A stretch of DNA of 64,000 nt, taken from contig QCXZ01000075.1 of NCBI GenBank assembly GCA_025024175.1, forward strand, positions 4,402,001-4,466,000. The letters are read 5' to 3'. The stretch's first letter is position 1; each line of letters begins with the position of its first letter. The translations under genes and the position numbers were made by a program. The stretch comes from Rhyzopertha dominica (lineage: Eukaryota; Arthropoda; Insecta; Coleoptera; Bostrichidae). The notes beneath the pieces were generated by a model that saw nothing but the letters and a program-made list of their open reading frames with translations, was not told where the DNA came from and did no database searches. Positions 42,630 through 54,071 of the stretch are shown piece after piece.

Positions 42630-45600
42630 CGGGAAATTAATTTTTCGTAAATTGAAAGTTCTACTCTAGGTCACTTTTCAGACGAACCGTTGCAGCTAGA
42701 GAAAAACTGACACCACTCCGAAATGCAGCAGGTCCACATTAGTAAATGAACATAAAATTAGCGTAATCGGAGACCATGAAATTTCGAGGTGAAAAAACAA
42801 CAAAGGGGTTAGCCTTTGCTCTTTTGCCGTTTTCGGTGAAAATTATTTTTGGCTCAAANTCGGCATACTGATGTATTTTGAGCTGCTGATTCCAAAAATG
42901 CATTCAGAAATGAGCTAGGACGTCGGGAAATTAATTTTTCGTAAATTGAAAGTTCTACTCTAGGTCACTTTTCAGACGAACCGTTGCAGCTAGAGAAAAA
43001 CTGACACCACTCCGAAATGCAGCAGGTCCACATTAGTAAATGAACATAAAATTAGCGTAATCGGAGACCATGAAATTTCGAGGTGAAAAAACAACAAAGG
43101 GGTTAGTTAGCCTTTGCTCTTTTGCCGTTTTCGGTGAAAATTATTTTTGGCTCAAAATCGGCATACTGATGTATTTTGAGCTGCTGATTCCAAAAATGCA
43201 TGCAGAAATGAGCTAGGACGTCGGGAAATTAATTTTTCGTAAATTGAAAGTTCTACTCTAGGTCACTTTTCAGACGAACCGTTGCAGCTAGAGAAGAACT
43301 GACACCACTCCGAAATGCAGCAGGTCCACATTAGTAAATGAACATAAAATTAGCGTAATCGGAGACCATGAAATTTCGAGGTGAAAAAACAACAAAGGGG
43401 TTAGTTAGCCTTTGCTCTTTTGCCGTTTTCGGTGAAAATTATTTTTGGCTCAAAATCGGCATACTGATGTATTTTGAGCTGCTGATTCCAAAAATGCATG
43501 CAGAAATGAGCTAGGACGTCGGGAAATTAATTTTTCGTAAATTGAAAGTTCTACTCTAGGTCACTTTTCAGACGAACCGTTGCAGCTAGAGAAGAACTGA
43601 CACCACTCCGAAATGCAGCAGGTCCACATTAGTAAATGAACATAAAATTAGCGTAATCGGAGACCATGAAATTTCGAGATGAAAAAACAACAAAGGGGTT
43701 GTTAGCCTTTGCTCTTTTGCCGTTTTCGGTGAAAATTATTTTTGGCTCAAAATCGGCATACTGATGTATTTTGAGCTGCAGATTCCAAAAATGCATTCAG
43801 AAATGAGCTAGGACGTCGGCAAATTAATTTTTTCGTAAATTGAAAGTTCAACTCTAGGTCACTTTTCAGACGAACCGTTGCAGCTAGAGAAGAACTGACA
43901 CCACTCCGAAATGCAGCAGGTCCACATTAGTAAATGAACATAAAATTAGCGTAATCGGAGACCATGAAATTTCGAGGTGAAAAAACAACAAAGGGGTTAG
44001 CCTTTGCTCTTTTGCCGTTTTCGGTGAAAATTATTTTTGGCTCAAAATCGGCATACTGATGTATTTTGAGCTGCTGATTCTAAAAATGCATTCAGAAATG
44101 AGCTAGGACGTCGGGAAATTAATTTTTCGTAAATTGAAAGTTCAACTCTAGGTCACTTTTCAGACGAACCGTTGCAGCTAGAGAAGAACTGACACCACTC
44201 CGAAATGCAGCAGGTCCACATTAGTAAATGAACATAAAATTAGCGTAATCGGAGACCATGAAATTTCGAGGTGAAAAAACAACAAAGGGGTTAGCCTTTG
44301 CTCTTTTGCCGTTTTCGGTGAAAATTATTTTTGGCTCAAAATCGGCATACTGATGTATTTTGAGCTGCTGATTCCAAAAATACATTCAGAAATGAGCTAG
44401 GACGTCGGGAAATTAATTTTTCGTAAATTGAAAGTTCTACTCTAGGTCACTTTTCAGACGAACCGTTGCAGCTAGAGAAAAACTGACACCACTCCGAAAT
44501 GCAGCAGGTCCACATTAGTAAATGAACATAAAATTAGGCGTAATCGGAGACCATGAAATTTCGAGGTGAAAAAACAACAAAGGGGTTAGTTAGCCTTTGC
44601 TCTTTTGCCGTTTTCGGTGAAAATTATTTTTGGCTCAAAATCGGCATACTGATGTATTTTGAGCTGCTGATTCCAAAAATGCATGCAGAAATGAGCTAGG
44701 ACGTCGGGAAATTAATTTTTCGTAAATTGAAAGTTCTACTCTAGGTCACTTTCAGACGAACCGTTGCAGCTAGAGAAGAACTGACACCACTCCGAAATGC
44801 AGCAGGTCCACATTAGTAAATGAACATAAAATTAGCGTAATCGGAGACCATGAAATTTCGAGATGAAAAAACAACAAAGGGGTTGTTAGCCTTTGCTCTT
44901 TTGCCGTTTTCGGTGAAAATTATTTTGGCTCAAAATTGGCATACTGATGTATTTTGAGCTGCTGATTTCAAAAATGCATTCAGAAATGAGCTAGGACGTC
45001 GGGAAATTAATTTTTCGTAAACTGAAAGTTCTACTCTAGGTCACTTTTCAGACGAACCGTTGCAGCTAGAGAAGAACTGACACCACTCCGAAATGCAGCA
45101 GGTTCACATTAGTAAATGAACATAAAATTAGCGTAATCGGAGACCATGAAATTTCGAGGTGAAAAAACAACAAAGGGGTTAGCCTTTGCTCTTTTGCCGT
45201 TTTCGGTGAAAATTATTTTTGGCTCAAAATCGGCATACTGATGTATTTTGAGCTGCTGATTCCAAAAATGCATTCAGAAATGAGCTAGGACGTCGGGAAA
45301 TTAATTTTTCGTAAATTGAAAGTTCTACTCTAGGTCACTTTTCAGACGAACCGTTGCAGCTAGAGAAAAACTGACACCACTCCGAAATGCAGCAGGTCCA
45401 CATTAGTAAATGAACATAAAATTAGCGTAATCGGAGACCATGAAATTTCGAGGTGAAAAAACAACAAAGGGGTTAGCCTTTGCTCTTTTGCCGTTTTTCN
45501 NNNNNNNNNNNNNNNNNNNNNNNNNNNNNNNNNNNNNNNNNNNNNNNNNNNNNNNNNNNNNNNNNNNNNNNNNNNNNNNNNNNNNNNNNNNNNNNNNNNG

Positions 45601-48600
45601 AGCTGCTGATTCAAAAATGCATTCAGAAATGAGCTAGGACGTCGGGAAATTAATTTTTCGTAAATTGAAAGTTCTACTCTAGGTCACTTTTCAGACGAAC
45701 CGTTGCAGCTAGAGAAAAACTGACACCACTCCGAAATGCAGCAGGTCCACATTAGTAAATGAACATAAAATTAGCGTAATCGGAGACCATGAAATTTCGA
45801 GGTGAAAAAACAACAAAGGGGTTAGCCTTTGCTCTTTTGCCGTTTCGGTGAAAATTATTTTGGCTCAAAATCGGCATACTGATGTATTTTGAGCTGCTGA
45901 TTCCAAAAATGCATTCAGAAATGAGCTAGGACGTCGGGAAATTAATTTTTCGTAAATTGAAAGTTCTACTCTAGGTCACTTTTCAGACGAACCGTTGCAG
46001 CTAGAGAAAAACTGACACCACTCCGAAATGCAGCAGGTCCACATTAGTAAATGAACATAAAATTAGCGTAATCGGAGACCATGAAATTTCGAGGTGAAAA
46101 AACAACAAAGGGGTTAGCCTTTGCGTCTTTTGCCGTTTTCGGTTGAAAATTATTTTTTGGCTCAAAATCGCATACTGATGTATTTTGAGCTGCTGATTCC
46201 AAAAATACATTCAGAAATGAGCTAGGACGTCGGGAAATTAATTTTTCGTAAATTGAAAGTTCTACTCTAGGTCACTTTTCAGACGAACCGTTGCAGCTAT
46301 GAGGAAAAACTGACACCACTCCGAAATGCAGCAGGTCCACATTAGTAAATGAACATAAAATTAAGCGTAATCGGAGACCATGAAATTTCGAGGTGAAAAA
46401 ACAACAAAGGGGTTTAGCCTTTGCTCTTTTGCCGTTTTCGGTGAAAATTATTTTGGCTCAAAATCGGCATACTTGATGTATTTTGAGCTGCTGATTCCAA
46501 AAATGCATTCAGAAATGAGCTAGGACGTCGGGAAATTAAATTTTTCGTAAATTGAAAGTTCTACTCTAGGTCACTTTTCAGAACGAAACCGTTGCAGCTA
46601 GAGAAAACTGACACCACTCCGAAATGCAGCAGGTCCACATTAGTAAAATGAACATAAATTAGCGTAATCGGAGACCATGAAATTTCGAGGTGAAAAAACA
46701 ACAAAGGGGTTAGCCTTTGCTCTTTTGCCGTTTTCGGTTGAAAATTATTTTTGGCTCAAAATCGGCATACTGATGTATTTTGAGCTGCCTGATTCCAAAA
46801 ATGCATTCAGAAATGAGCTAGGACGTCGGGAAATTAAGTTTTTCGTAAATTGAAAGTTCTACTCTAGGTCACTTTTCAGACGAACCGTTGCAGCTAGAGA
46901 AAAACTGACACCACTCCGAAATGCAGCAGGTCCACATTAAGTAAATGAACATAAAATTAGCGTAATCGGAGACCATGAAATTTCGAGGTGAAAAAACAAC
47001 AAAGGGTTAGCCTTTGCTCTTTTGCCGTTTTCGGTTTGGAAAATTATTCTTGGGCTCAAAATCGGCATACTGATGTATTTTGAGCTGCTGATTTCAAAAA
47101 TGCATTCAGAAATGAGCTAGGACGTCGGGAAATTAATTTTTCGTAAACTGAAAGTTCTACTCTAGGTCACTTTTCAGACGAACCGTTGCAGCTAGAGAAG
47201 AAACTGACACCACTCCGAAATGCAGCAGGTTCACATTAGTAAAATGAACATAAAATTAGCGTAATCGGAGACCATGAAATTTCCGAGGTGAAAAAACAAC
47301 AAAGGGGTTAGCCTTTGCTCTTTTGCCGTTTTCGGTGAAAATTATTTTTTGGCTCAAAATCGGCATACTGATGTATTTTTGAGCTGCTGATTCCAAAAAT
47401 GCATTCAGAAATGAGCTAGGACGTCGGGAAATTAATTTTTCGTAAATTGAAAGTTCTACTCTAGGTCACTTTTCAGACGAACCGTTGCAGCTAGAGAAAA
47501 ACTGACACCACTCGAAATGCAGGCAGGTCCCACATTAGTAAATGAACATAAAATTAGCGTAATCGGAGACCATGAAATTTCGAGGTGAAAAAACAACAAA
47601 GGGGTTAGCCTTTGCTCTTTTGCCGTTTTCGGTGAAAATTATTTTTGGCTCAAAATCGGCATACTGATGTATTTTGAGCTGCTGATTCCAAAAATGCATT
47701 CAGAAATGAGCTAGGACGTCGGGAAATTAATTTTTCGTAAATAGAAAGCTCTACTCTAGGTCACTTTTCAGACGAACCGTTGCCAGCTAGAGAAAAACTG
47801 ACACCACTCCGAAATGCAGCAGGTCCACATTAGTAAATGAACATAAAATTAGCGTAATCGGAGACCATGAAATTTCGAGATGAAAAAACAACAAAGGGGT
47901 TAGCCTTTGCTCTTTTGCCGTTTTCGGTGAAAATTATTTTTGGCTCAAAATCGGCATACTGATGTATTTTGAGCTGCTGATTCCAAAAATGCATTCAGAA
48001 ATGAGCTAGGACGTCGGGAAATTAATTTTTCGTAAATTGAAAGTTCAACTCTAGGTCACTTTTCAGACGAACCGTTGCAGCTAGAGAAGAACTGACACCA
48101 CNCCGAAATGCAGCAGGTCCACATTAGTAAATGAACATAAAATTAGCGTAATCGGAGACCATGAAATTTCGAGGTGAAAAAACAACAAAGGGGTCAGCCT
48201 TTGCTCTTTTGCCGTTTTCGGTGAAAATTATTTTTGGCTCAAAATCGGCATACTGATGTATTTTGAGCTGCTGATTCCAAAAATACATTCAGAAATGAGC
48301 TAGGACGTCGGGAAATTAATTTTTCGTAAATTGAAAGTTCTACTCTAGGTCACTTTTCAGACGAACCGTTGCAGCTAGAGAAAAACTGACACCACTCCGA
48401 AATGCAGCAGGTCCACATTAGTAAATGAACATAAAATTAGCGTAATCGGAGACCATGAAATTTCGAGGTGAAAAAACAACAAAGGGGTTAGCCTTTGCTC
48501 TTTTGCCGTTTTCGGTGAAAATTATTTTTGGCTCAAAATCGGCATACTGATGTATTTTGAGCTGCTGATTCTAAAAATGCATTCAGAAATGAGCTAGGAC

Positions 48601-49575
48601 GTCGGGAAATTAATTTTTCGTAAATTGAAAGTTCTACTCTAGGTCACTTTTCAGACGAACCGTTGCAGCTAGAGAAAAACTGACACCACTCCGAAATGCA
48701 GCAGGTCCACATTAGTAAATGAACATAAAATTAGCGTAATCGGAGACCATGAAATTTCGAGGTGAAAAAACAACAAAGGGGTTAGCCTTTGCTCTATTGC
48801 CGTTTTCGGTGAAAATTATTTTTGGCTCAAAATCGGCATACTGATGTATTTTGAGCTGCTGATTCCAAAAATGCATTCAGAAATGAGCTAGGACGTCGGG
48901 AAATTAATTTTTCGTAAATTGAAAGTTCTACTCTAGGTCACTTTTCAGACGAACCGTTGCAGCTAGAGAAAAACTGACACCACTCCGAAATGCAGCAGGT
49001 CCACATTAGTAAATGAACATAAAATTAGCGTAATCGGAGACCATGAAATTTCGAGGTGAAAAAACAACAAAGGGGTTAGCCTTTGCTCTTTTGCCGTTTT
49101 CGGTGAAAATTATTTTTGGCTCAAATTCGGCATACTGATGTATTTTGAGCTGCTGATTCCAAAAATGCATTCAGAAATGAGCTAGGACGTCGGGAAATTA
49201 ATTTTTCGTAAATTGAAAGTTCTACTCTAGGTCACTTTTCAGACGAACCGTTGCAGCTAGAGAAAAACTGACACCACTCCGAAATGCAGCAGGTCCACAT
49301 TAGTAAATGAACATAAAATTAGCGTAATCGGAGACCATGAAATTTCGAGGTGAAAAAACAACAAAGGGGTTAGCCTTTGCTCTTTTGCCGTTTTCGGTGA
49401 AAATTATTTTTGGCTCAAAATCGGCATACTGATGTATTTTGAGCTGCTGATTCCAAAAATGCATTCAGAAATGAGCTAGGACGTCGGGAAATTAATTTTT
49501 CGTAAATTGAAAGTTCTACTCTAGGTCACTTTTCAGACGAACCGTTGCAGCTAGAGAAAAACTGACACCACTCCA
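42630..49575. repeat. Satellite array, about 294-bp monomer, about 23 copies
   Basis: Monomers begin with CGGGAAATTAATTTTTCG at 42630 and 42924, and at every following repeat to 49485. The spacing is 294 bp in the clean right part (48306 to 49482) and 297-299 bp where the unit carries GTTAGTTAGCC or GTTGTTAGCC instead of GTTAGCC. Units differ by a few per cent. Linked variants (GAGATG with GTTGTTAGCC; GCATGCAG after GTTAGTTAGCC) recur in the same order at 43.2-43.8 and 44.6-45.0 kb, which hints at multi-monomer duplication. The short frames in it are satellite, not genes. The last unit is cut after CCACTCC at 49575. Confidence 0.97.
45500..45599. other. 100-N gap inside the satellite
   Basis: Exactly 100 n of unknown size. 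Monomers from 45600 to about 47530 carry many single-base indels absent elsewhere, consistent with a poorly covered contig end, so the copy number is not reliable. Confidence 0.95.
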
Positions 49576-49624
49576 AAATTTATACCAAAATTCAACATTT
49601 TTGACGTCAATGACTTTATTACAG

Positions 49625-49741
49625 GGAGGAGCCATAGCCGAAGGAACGGAGAGAGCCACTGCCTCAATTTCCGGAAATATTCAGGAGTCTACGGAGCTAC
49701 AGCAACACAGAAAACAAACATATATAACTGTAATACTTTGA
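49625..49741 (+). other. Exon-like open segment after the satellite
   Basis: TTTATTACAG precedes an open frame starting GGAIAEGTERATASISG, then NIQESTELQQHRKQ, then stop TGA 49739. AATAAA follows at 49760. It could be a terminal exon or a 43-codon frame from ATG 49610. The protein is unrecognised and no donor partner is seen. Confidence 0.25.
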
Positions 49742-49829
49742 ATTATACATATATTCAACAATAAAACTACTTTTATTACACTGATTGTTGCTTATTCCCA
49801 CTAATTTGTGAAAATTTCTGATTTTAAAC

Positions 49830-50795
49830 GATAATTTTTATAAAATCTGTAATAAAATCGTTACAGGTTTCTGTAATATGTAGTTCAGAAAAATCTCAAT
49901 AGATGGCGCCACTTGTCGGGTGCCCAAAATCCTAGAGGGCGCCACTTGTCGGGTGCCCAAAATCCTAGAGGGCGCCACGTACCGGGACCCGAAAAAGTAC
50001 TATTTCTTAAAATTTCATGATAAATTCGTACTTAAGTGACTTAAATTGTACTTAAGTACTACTTAAAAAGTACTTAAAGTACTTAAAAAGTACTTCCTGA
50101 AAATATGATTAGTACTTAAGTACAATTTAAGTCATGTTTAAGTACTTTTTAAGCCTACTTAAATTCGAAATTAAAATTTGAATTTAAGTGACTTAAAAAG
50201 TACTTAAAACATGACTTAAATTGTACTTAAGTACTAATCAATTTTTTCGGAAGTACTTTTTAAGCACTGCTTAAGTACTTTTTAAGCTGTGCTTAAGTAC
50301 TTTTAAGCAGTGCTTGTGTACTTTTAAGCACTGCTTAAAAAGTATTTAAGCAGTGCTTAAAAAGTACTTCCGAAAAAATTGATTAGTACTTAAGTACAAT
50401 TTAAGTCATGTTTTAAGTACTTTTTAAGTCACTTAAATTCGAATATTATTAATTTCCAATTTAAGTAGGCTTAAAAAGTACTTAAACATGACTTAAATTG
50501 TACTTAAGTACTAATCATATTTTCAGGAAGTACTTTTTAAGTACTTTAAGTACTTTTTAAGTAGTACTTAAGTACAATTTAAGTCACTTAAGTACGAATT
50601 CATCATGAAATTTTAAGAAATAGTACTTTTTCGGGTCCCGGTACGTGGCGCCCTCTAGGATTTTGGGCACCCGACAAGTGGCGCCCTCTAGGATTTTGGG
50701 CACCCGACAAGTGGCGCCATCTATTGGTTTGTCGCTGAACTACGTATTACAGAAATCTGTAACGACTTTATTACCGATTTTTGAAAAGATTAACA
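49830..50795. mobile_element. Foldback element with nested ACTTAAGTAC palindromes
   Basis: The two halves mirror each other without net indels (left + right = 100623) from at least 49861 to 50762, so the arms are about 450 bp with almost no loop. Outer arms carry AGATGGCGCC and two copies of a 33-bp unit (CGCCACTTGTCGGGTGCCC, then AAAATCCTAGAGGG). Inner arms are made of ACTTAAGTAC, AAAAGTACTT and AAGCAGTGCTT palindromes. There is no coding capacity. The outermost about 30 bp match less well, so the exact ends and any target duplication are unsure. Confidence 0.85.
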
Positions 50796-51074
50796 ATTTT
50801 TACTGAAAATAATGATAAAATTATCAATTTTTACTGAAAATAAAATAACTGTGTCATTCTAAAATGTTTATTTATAAAGAAAATGCTGTTATAATAATTG
50901 TTACAGATCATTTAATGCAAAAATTAATAAAATGTACAATAAAATACTAAAACAAAGATAAAAAGACAATCTATATTGCAAATATACAGTTTGTAGTCTA
51001 TTAACATGAAAAAAAAACAGAATACAAGTGTATTAATGAATCAAAAATATGCCTGCAATGATTGGTGCAATGTT

Positions 51075-51254
51075 TTACAAAAGAAGCAGTAAAATTATCG
51101 AGCCGAACTGGCTGCAGTTTCCAAACCAACCCCTAATTACGAACGGTGGGATCTTAAAGGANACGGNAGACCCCAACAATCCTGCCTCTGCAGCTAACAA
51201 AGCACCCTCAGTATGCAATTGCGCCAGGTCAACGAGGTCACGATCTGTAGGCAT
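51075..51254 (-). CDS. Unrecognised small open frame
   Basis: The minus strand from ATG 51254 reads PTDRDLVDLAQLHTEGALL, then AAEAGLLG, two n-affected codons (51162, 51167), then KIPPFVIRGWFGNCSQFGS. Composition is protein-like, and GC content is higher than in its surroundings. It may be an old exon. The plus-strand frame over the same bases looks less natural. Confidence 0.25.
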   Translation of the reverse strand: MPTDRDLVDLAQLHTEGALLAAEAGLLGSXXSFKIPPFVIRGWFGNCSQFGSIILLLLL

Positions 51255-51394
51255 CCCGGTTTAACTAGGAACGTGGATAGGTGTGTTCGTTAATGTCGGG
51301 GTTGATCGAACCTCACGGATCCTTCTCGATAACCTTACTGCTGTGAGTGAGTGAAAAATCTGTTGCAACGACCATTAAGACAAAAAATTTTGAT

Positions 51395-53730
51395 TGAAAA
51401 CCACTAAAAATTATAAATTTGTGTGAAATATGTTACGATAAAATCCTACCTGAGTATGGTTTTTCAAAATTACCATCAGAAATCCTTTATAAAAATTAAT
51501 AAAGTTAATATTTGTGTGATTACAATCAATTATGCATTGAAACTAAAAAAATCTGTCTGAAAAACAATGGAAATATCACAGCACCCTTCATGTGAGGGAC
51601 TCTAGGCTTTATTAAAAAAACACCAATATAAAAAAGAACTAATGATGAAATCAAATCAGTATTGCACTGTTAGCAAGCTGAAAGGGGAAATACTGTGTGC
51701 AGAACGACCCCAAGAGCAAAGTTTGATTTTCAAAGCTTCAGTAGGACCTTATCCAAGGACATCCCTATCCCTCTCCCAATGGGGCGAACCCCTGACGGAG
51801 ACTCCAAAGTTCAGAAATGTCCCCCCGAAGGAGGCGTATCCCAAAAATTGTCGTGGCGTGTCGAACTTCAGCTCCTACTTTTCTCACAATGCGCGCGGGG
51901 GTATTCTGTACACTTGAAGTGTAAAGAGAGCACACAAGTACTGACTACTACGAATGAATGACTGTGGAATTGGTTAATTAATGATTTGGTTATTTTATTA
52001 TTAAAAGCTACTTGTAAGATAAGAGAGTATTCATGAAAATTAAAGAGGATTGTGCAATACAAAATTTTGAAGGGTGCTGCAAACCAAGTACTTATTAGAA
52101 TTTTTTTTTTTAGTTTATACATAACTGAAGAACAAATGTTTAAACACTTGAAAACCCCTACAATTATAAATTTGTGTGAAATATGCTACGATAAAGTGCT
52201 ATCTGAGTATGGTTTTTCAAAATTACCACCAGAAATCCTTTATAAAAATTAATAAAGTTAATATTCGTGTGATTACAATCAATTATGCATTGAAACTAAA
52301 AAAAAAGTCTGTCAGAAAATCAACAGAAATATCACAGTAATCTTCATGTGGGGACCTCTAGGCTTCATCAAAAAAAAATCCAAAACAAAAAAAGGACTGA
52401 TGATGAAATGAAATCAGTATTGCACTGTCAGCAAGCTGAAAGGGGAACTATTGTATGTAGAATGACCCCAAGAGTAAAGTTTGATTTTCAAAGCTTCAGT
52501 AGGACCTTATCCAAGGACATCCCTATCCCTCTCCCAATGGGGCGAACCCCTGACGGAGACTCCAAAGTTCAGAAATGTCCCCCCGAAGGAGGCGTATCCC
52601 AAAAATTGTCGTGGCGTGTCGAACTTCAGCTCCTACTTTTCTCACAATACGCTGGGGGGTATTCTGTATACTTGATGTGCAAAGAGAGCACAGTACTGAC
52701 TACTATGGATGACATGACAACTTATGAATGATTGTGGAATTGGTTATTTAATGATTTGNTCGAATTATTATTAAAAACTACTTGTATTCATAAAAATTAA
52801 AGAAGATTGTGCAATACAATGTTTTGAAGGGTACTGCAAACCAAGTACTTATTTGATTTTTTTTTAGTTTATACATAACTGAAGAACAAATGTTTAAACA
52901 CTTGAAAACCCCTACAATTATAAATTTGTGTGAAATATGCTATAATAGAGTTCTACCAGAACATGGTTTTTCAAAATTACCATCAGTAATCCTTTATAAA
53001 AATTAATAAAGTTAATATTCGTGTGATTGCAATCAAATATGCATTGAAACTAAAAAAAATCTGTCACAAAAACAACGGAAATATCACAGCAACCTTCATG
53101 TGGGGACTCTAGGCTTCATCAAAAAAACTCTACGACAAAAAAAGACTGATGGTGAAATGAAATCAGTATTGCACTGTCAACAAGCTGAAAGGGGAACTAT
53201 TGTGTGCAGAACGACCCCAAGAGCAAAGTTTGATTTTCAAAGCTTCAGTAGGACCTTATCCAAGGACATCCCTATCCCTCTCCCAATGGGGCGANCCCCT
53301 GACGNAGACNCCAAAGTTCAGAAATGTCCCCCCGAAGGAGGCGTATCCCAAAAATTGTCGTGGCGTGTCGAACTTCAGCTCCTACTTTTCTCACAATGCG
53401 CGCGGGGGTATTCTGTACAGTTGATGTGTAAAGAGAGCACATAGGTATGATTGCTATGAATTACATGACCACATTTGAATGACTGTAGCTAATTGTAAGA
53501 CTAGAGAAAATTCATAAAAATTTAAGAGAATTGTGCAATACGAGGTTATGAAGGGTGCTGCAAACCAAGTACTTATTGGAATTTTTTCTGATTTTTTCTG
53601 AAGCTGAAGAACAAATGCGTAAACACTTAAAAACTCCTGCAATTATAAATTTGTGTTTAAACACATATTAATATGACACGAAAAATTCCTACTTGATCAT
53701 TTCTGGTGGTATTTCAAAATTACATTATCT
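51395..53730. repeat. Tandem repeat, about 753-bp unit, three copies plus partial
   Basis: The anchor ATAAATTTGTGTGAAATATG starts at 51413, 52166 and 52920 (spacing 753 and 754), with a decayed fourth start near 53645. Each unit has an AT-rich part and a GC-rich core at about 51706-51915, 52464-52672 and 53213-53422. The AT-rich parts differ by many substitutions and indels; the cores are nearly identical. Two long overlapping frames cross each core on the plus strand, but neither resembles a known protein. Confidence 0.9.
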
Positions 53731-53809
53731 GTTAGAAACTGTTTGAAAAAGCAATAACACTAACCAAAGAAATGTTCTTAAGGATGTCTGTTTCTCCGTG
53801 TGCTATAAC

Positions 53810-53943
53810 CTGTGATGTGCGCCTTTCTAGCTGGAACAGCTGGAGTCAGCAATTTGCGTCCATCACCTTCGCCTGTCTTCGATATTTCCGAAAACGGAGA
53901 CACATGCATCGCCTCTCTGTATTCCTTCAGATATGGCTTCTTC
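53810..53943 (-). other. Candidate exon of an unrecognised gene
   Basis: On the minus strand, after a pyrimidine-rich TTGTTTCGACAG, an open frame reads KKPYLKEYREAMHVSPFS, then EISKTGEGDGRKLLTPAVPA, ending at ACAG|GTTATA (weak donor). Composition is protein-like. No homolog is recognised. It lies on the opposite strand to the PLE and just before it. Confidence 0.3.
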
Positions 53944-54071
53944 CTGTCGAAACAACCAAAATTGTTTATTTCTGAGGACATTGTCGCAATCTAGAGCCCA
54001 AAACACATACGCGAAAAAAAATTTCAACTCGGATTTGGCCAACGATTCTCTTTGAAAATGTTTAAAATAAG

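Noticed and set aside
45360..46210. Frames inside the satellite as repeated genes
   Set aside because: They shift with single-base indels between monomers and cross the N gap; no coding conservation.
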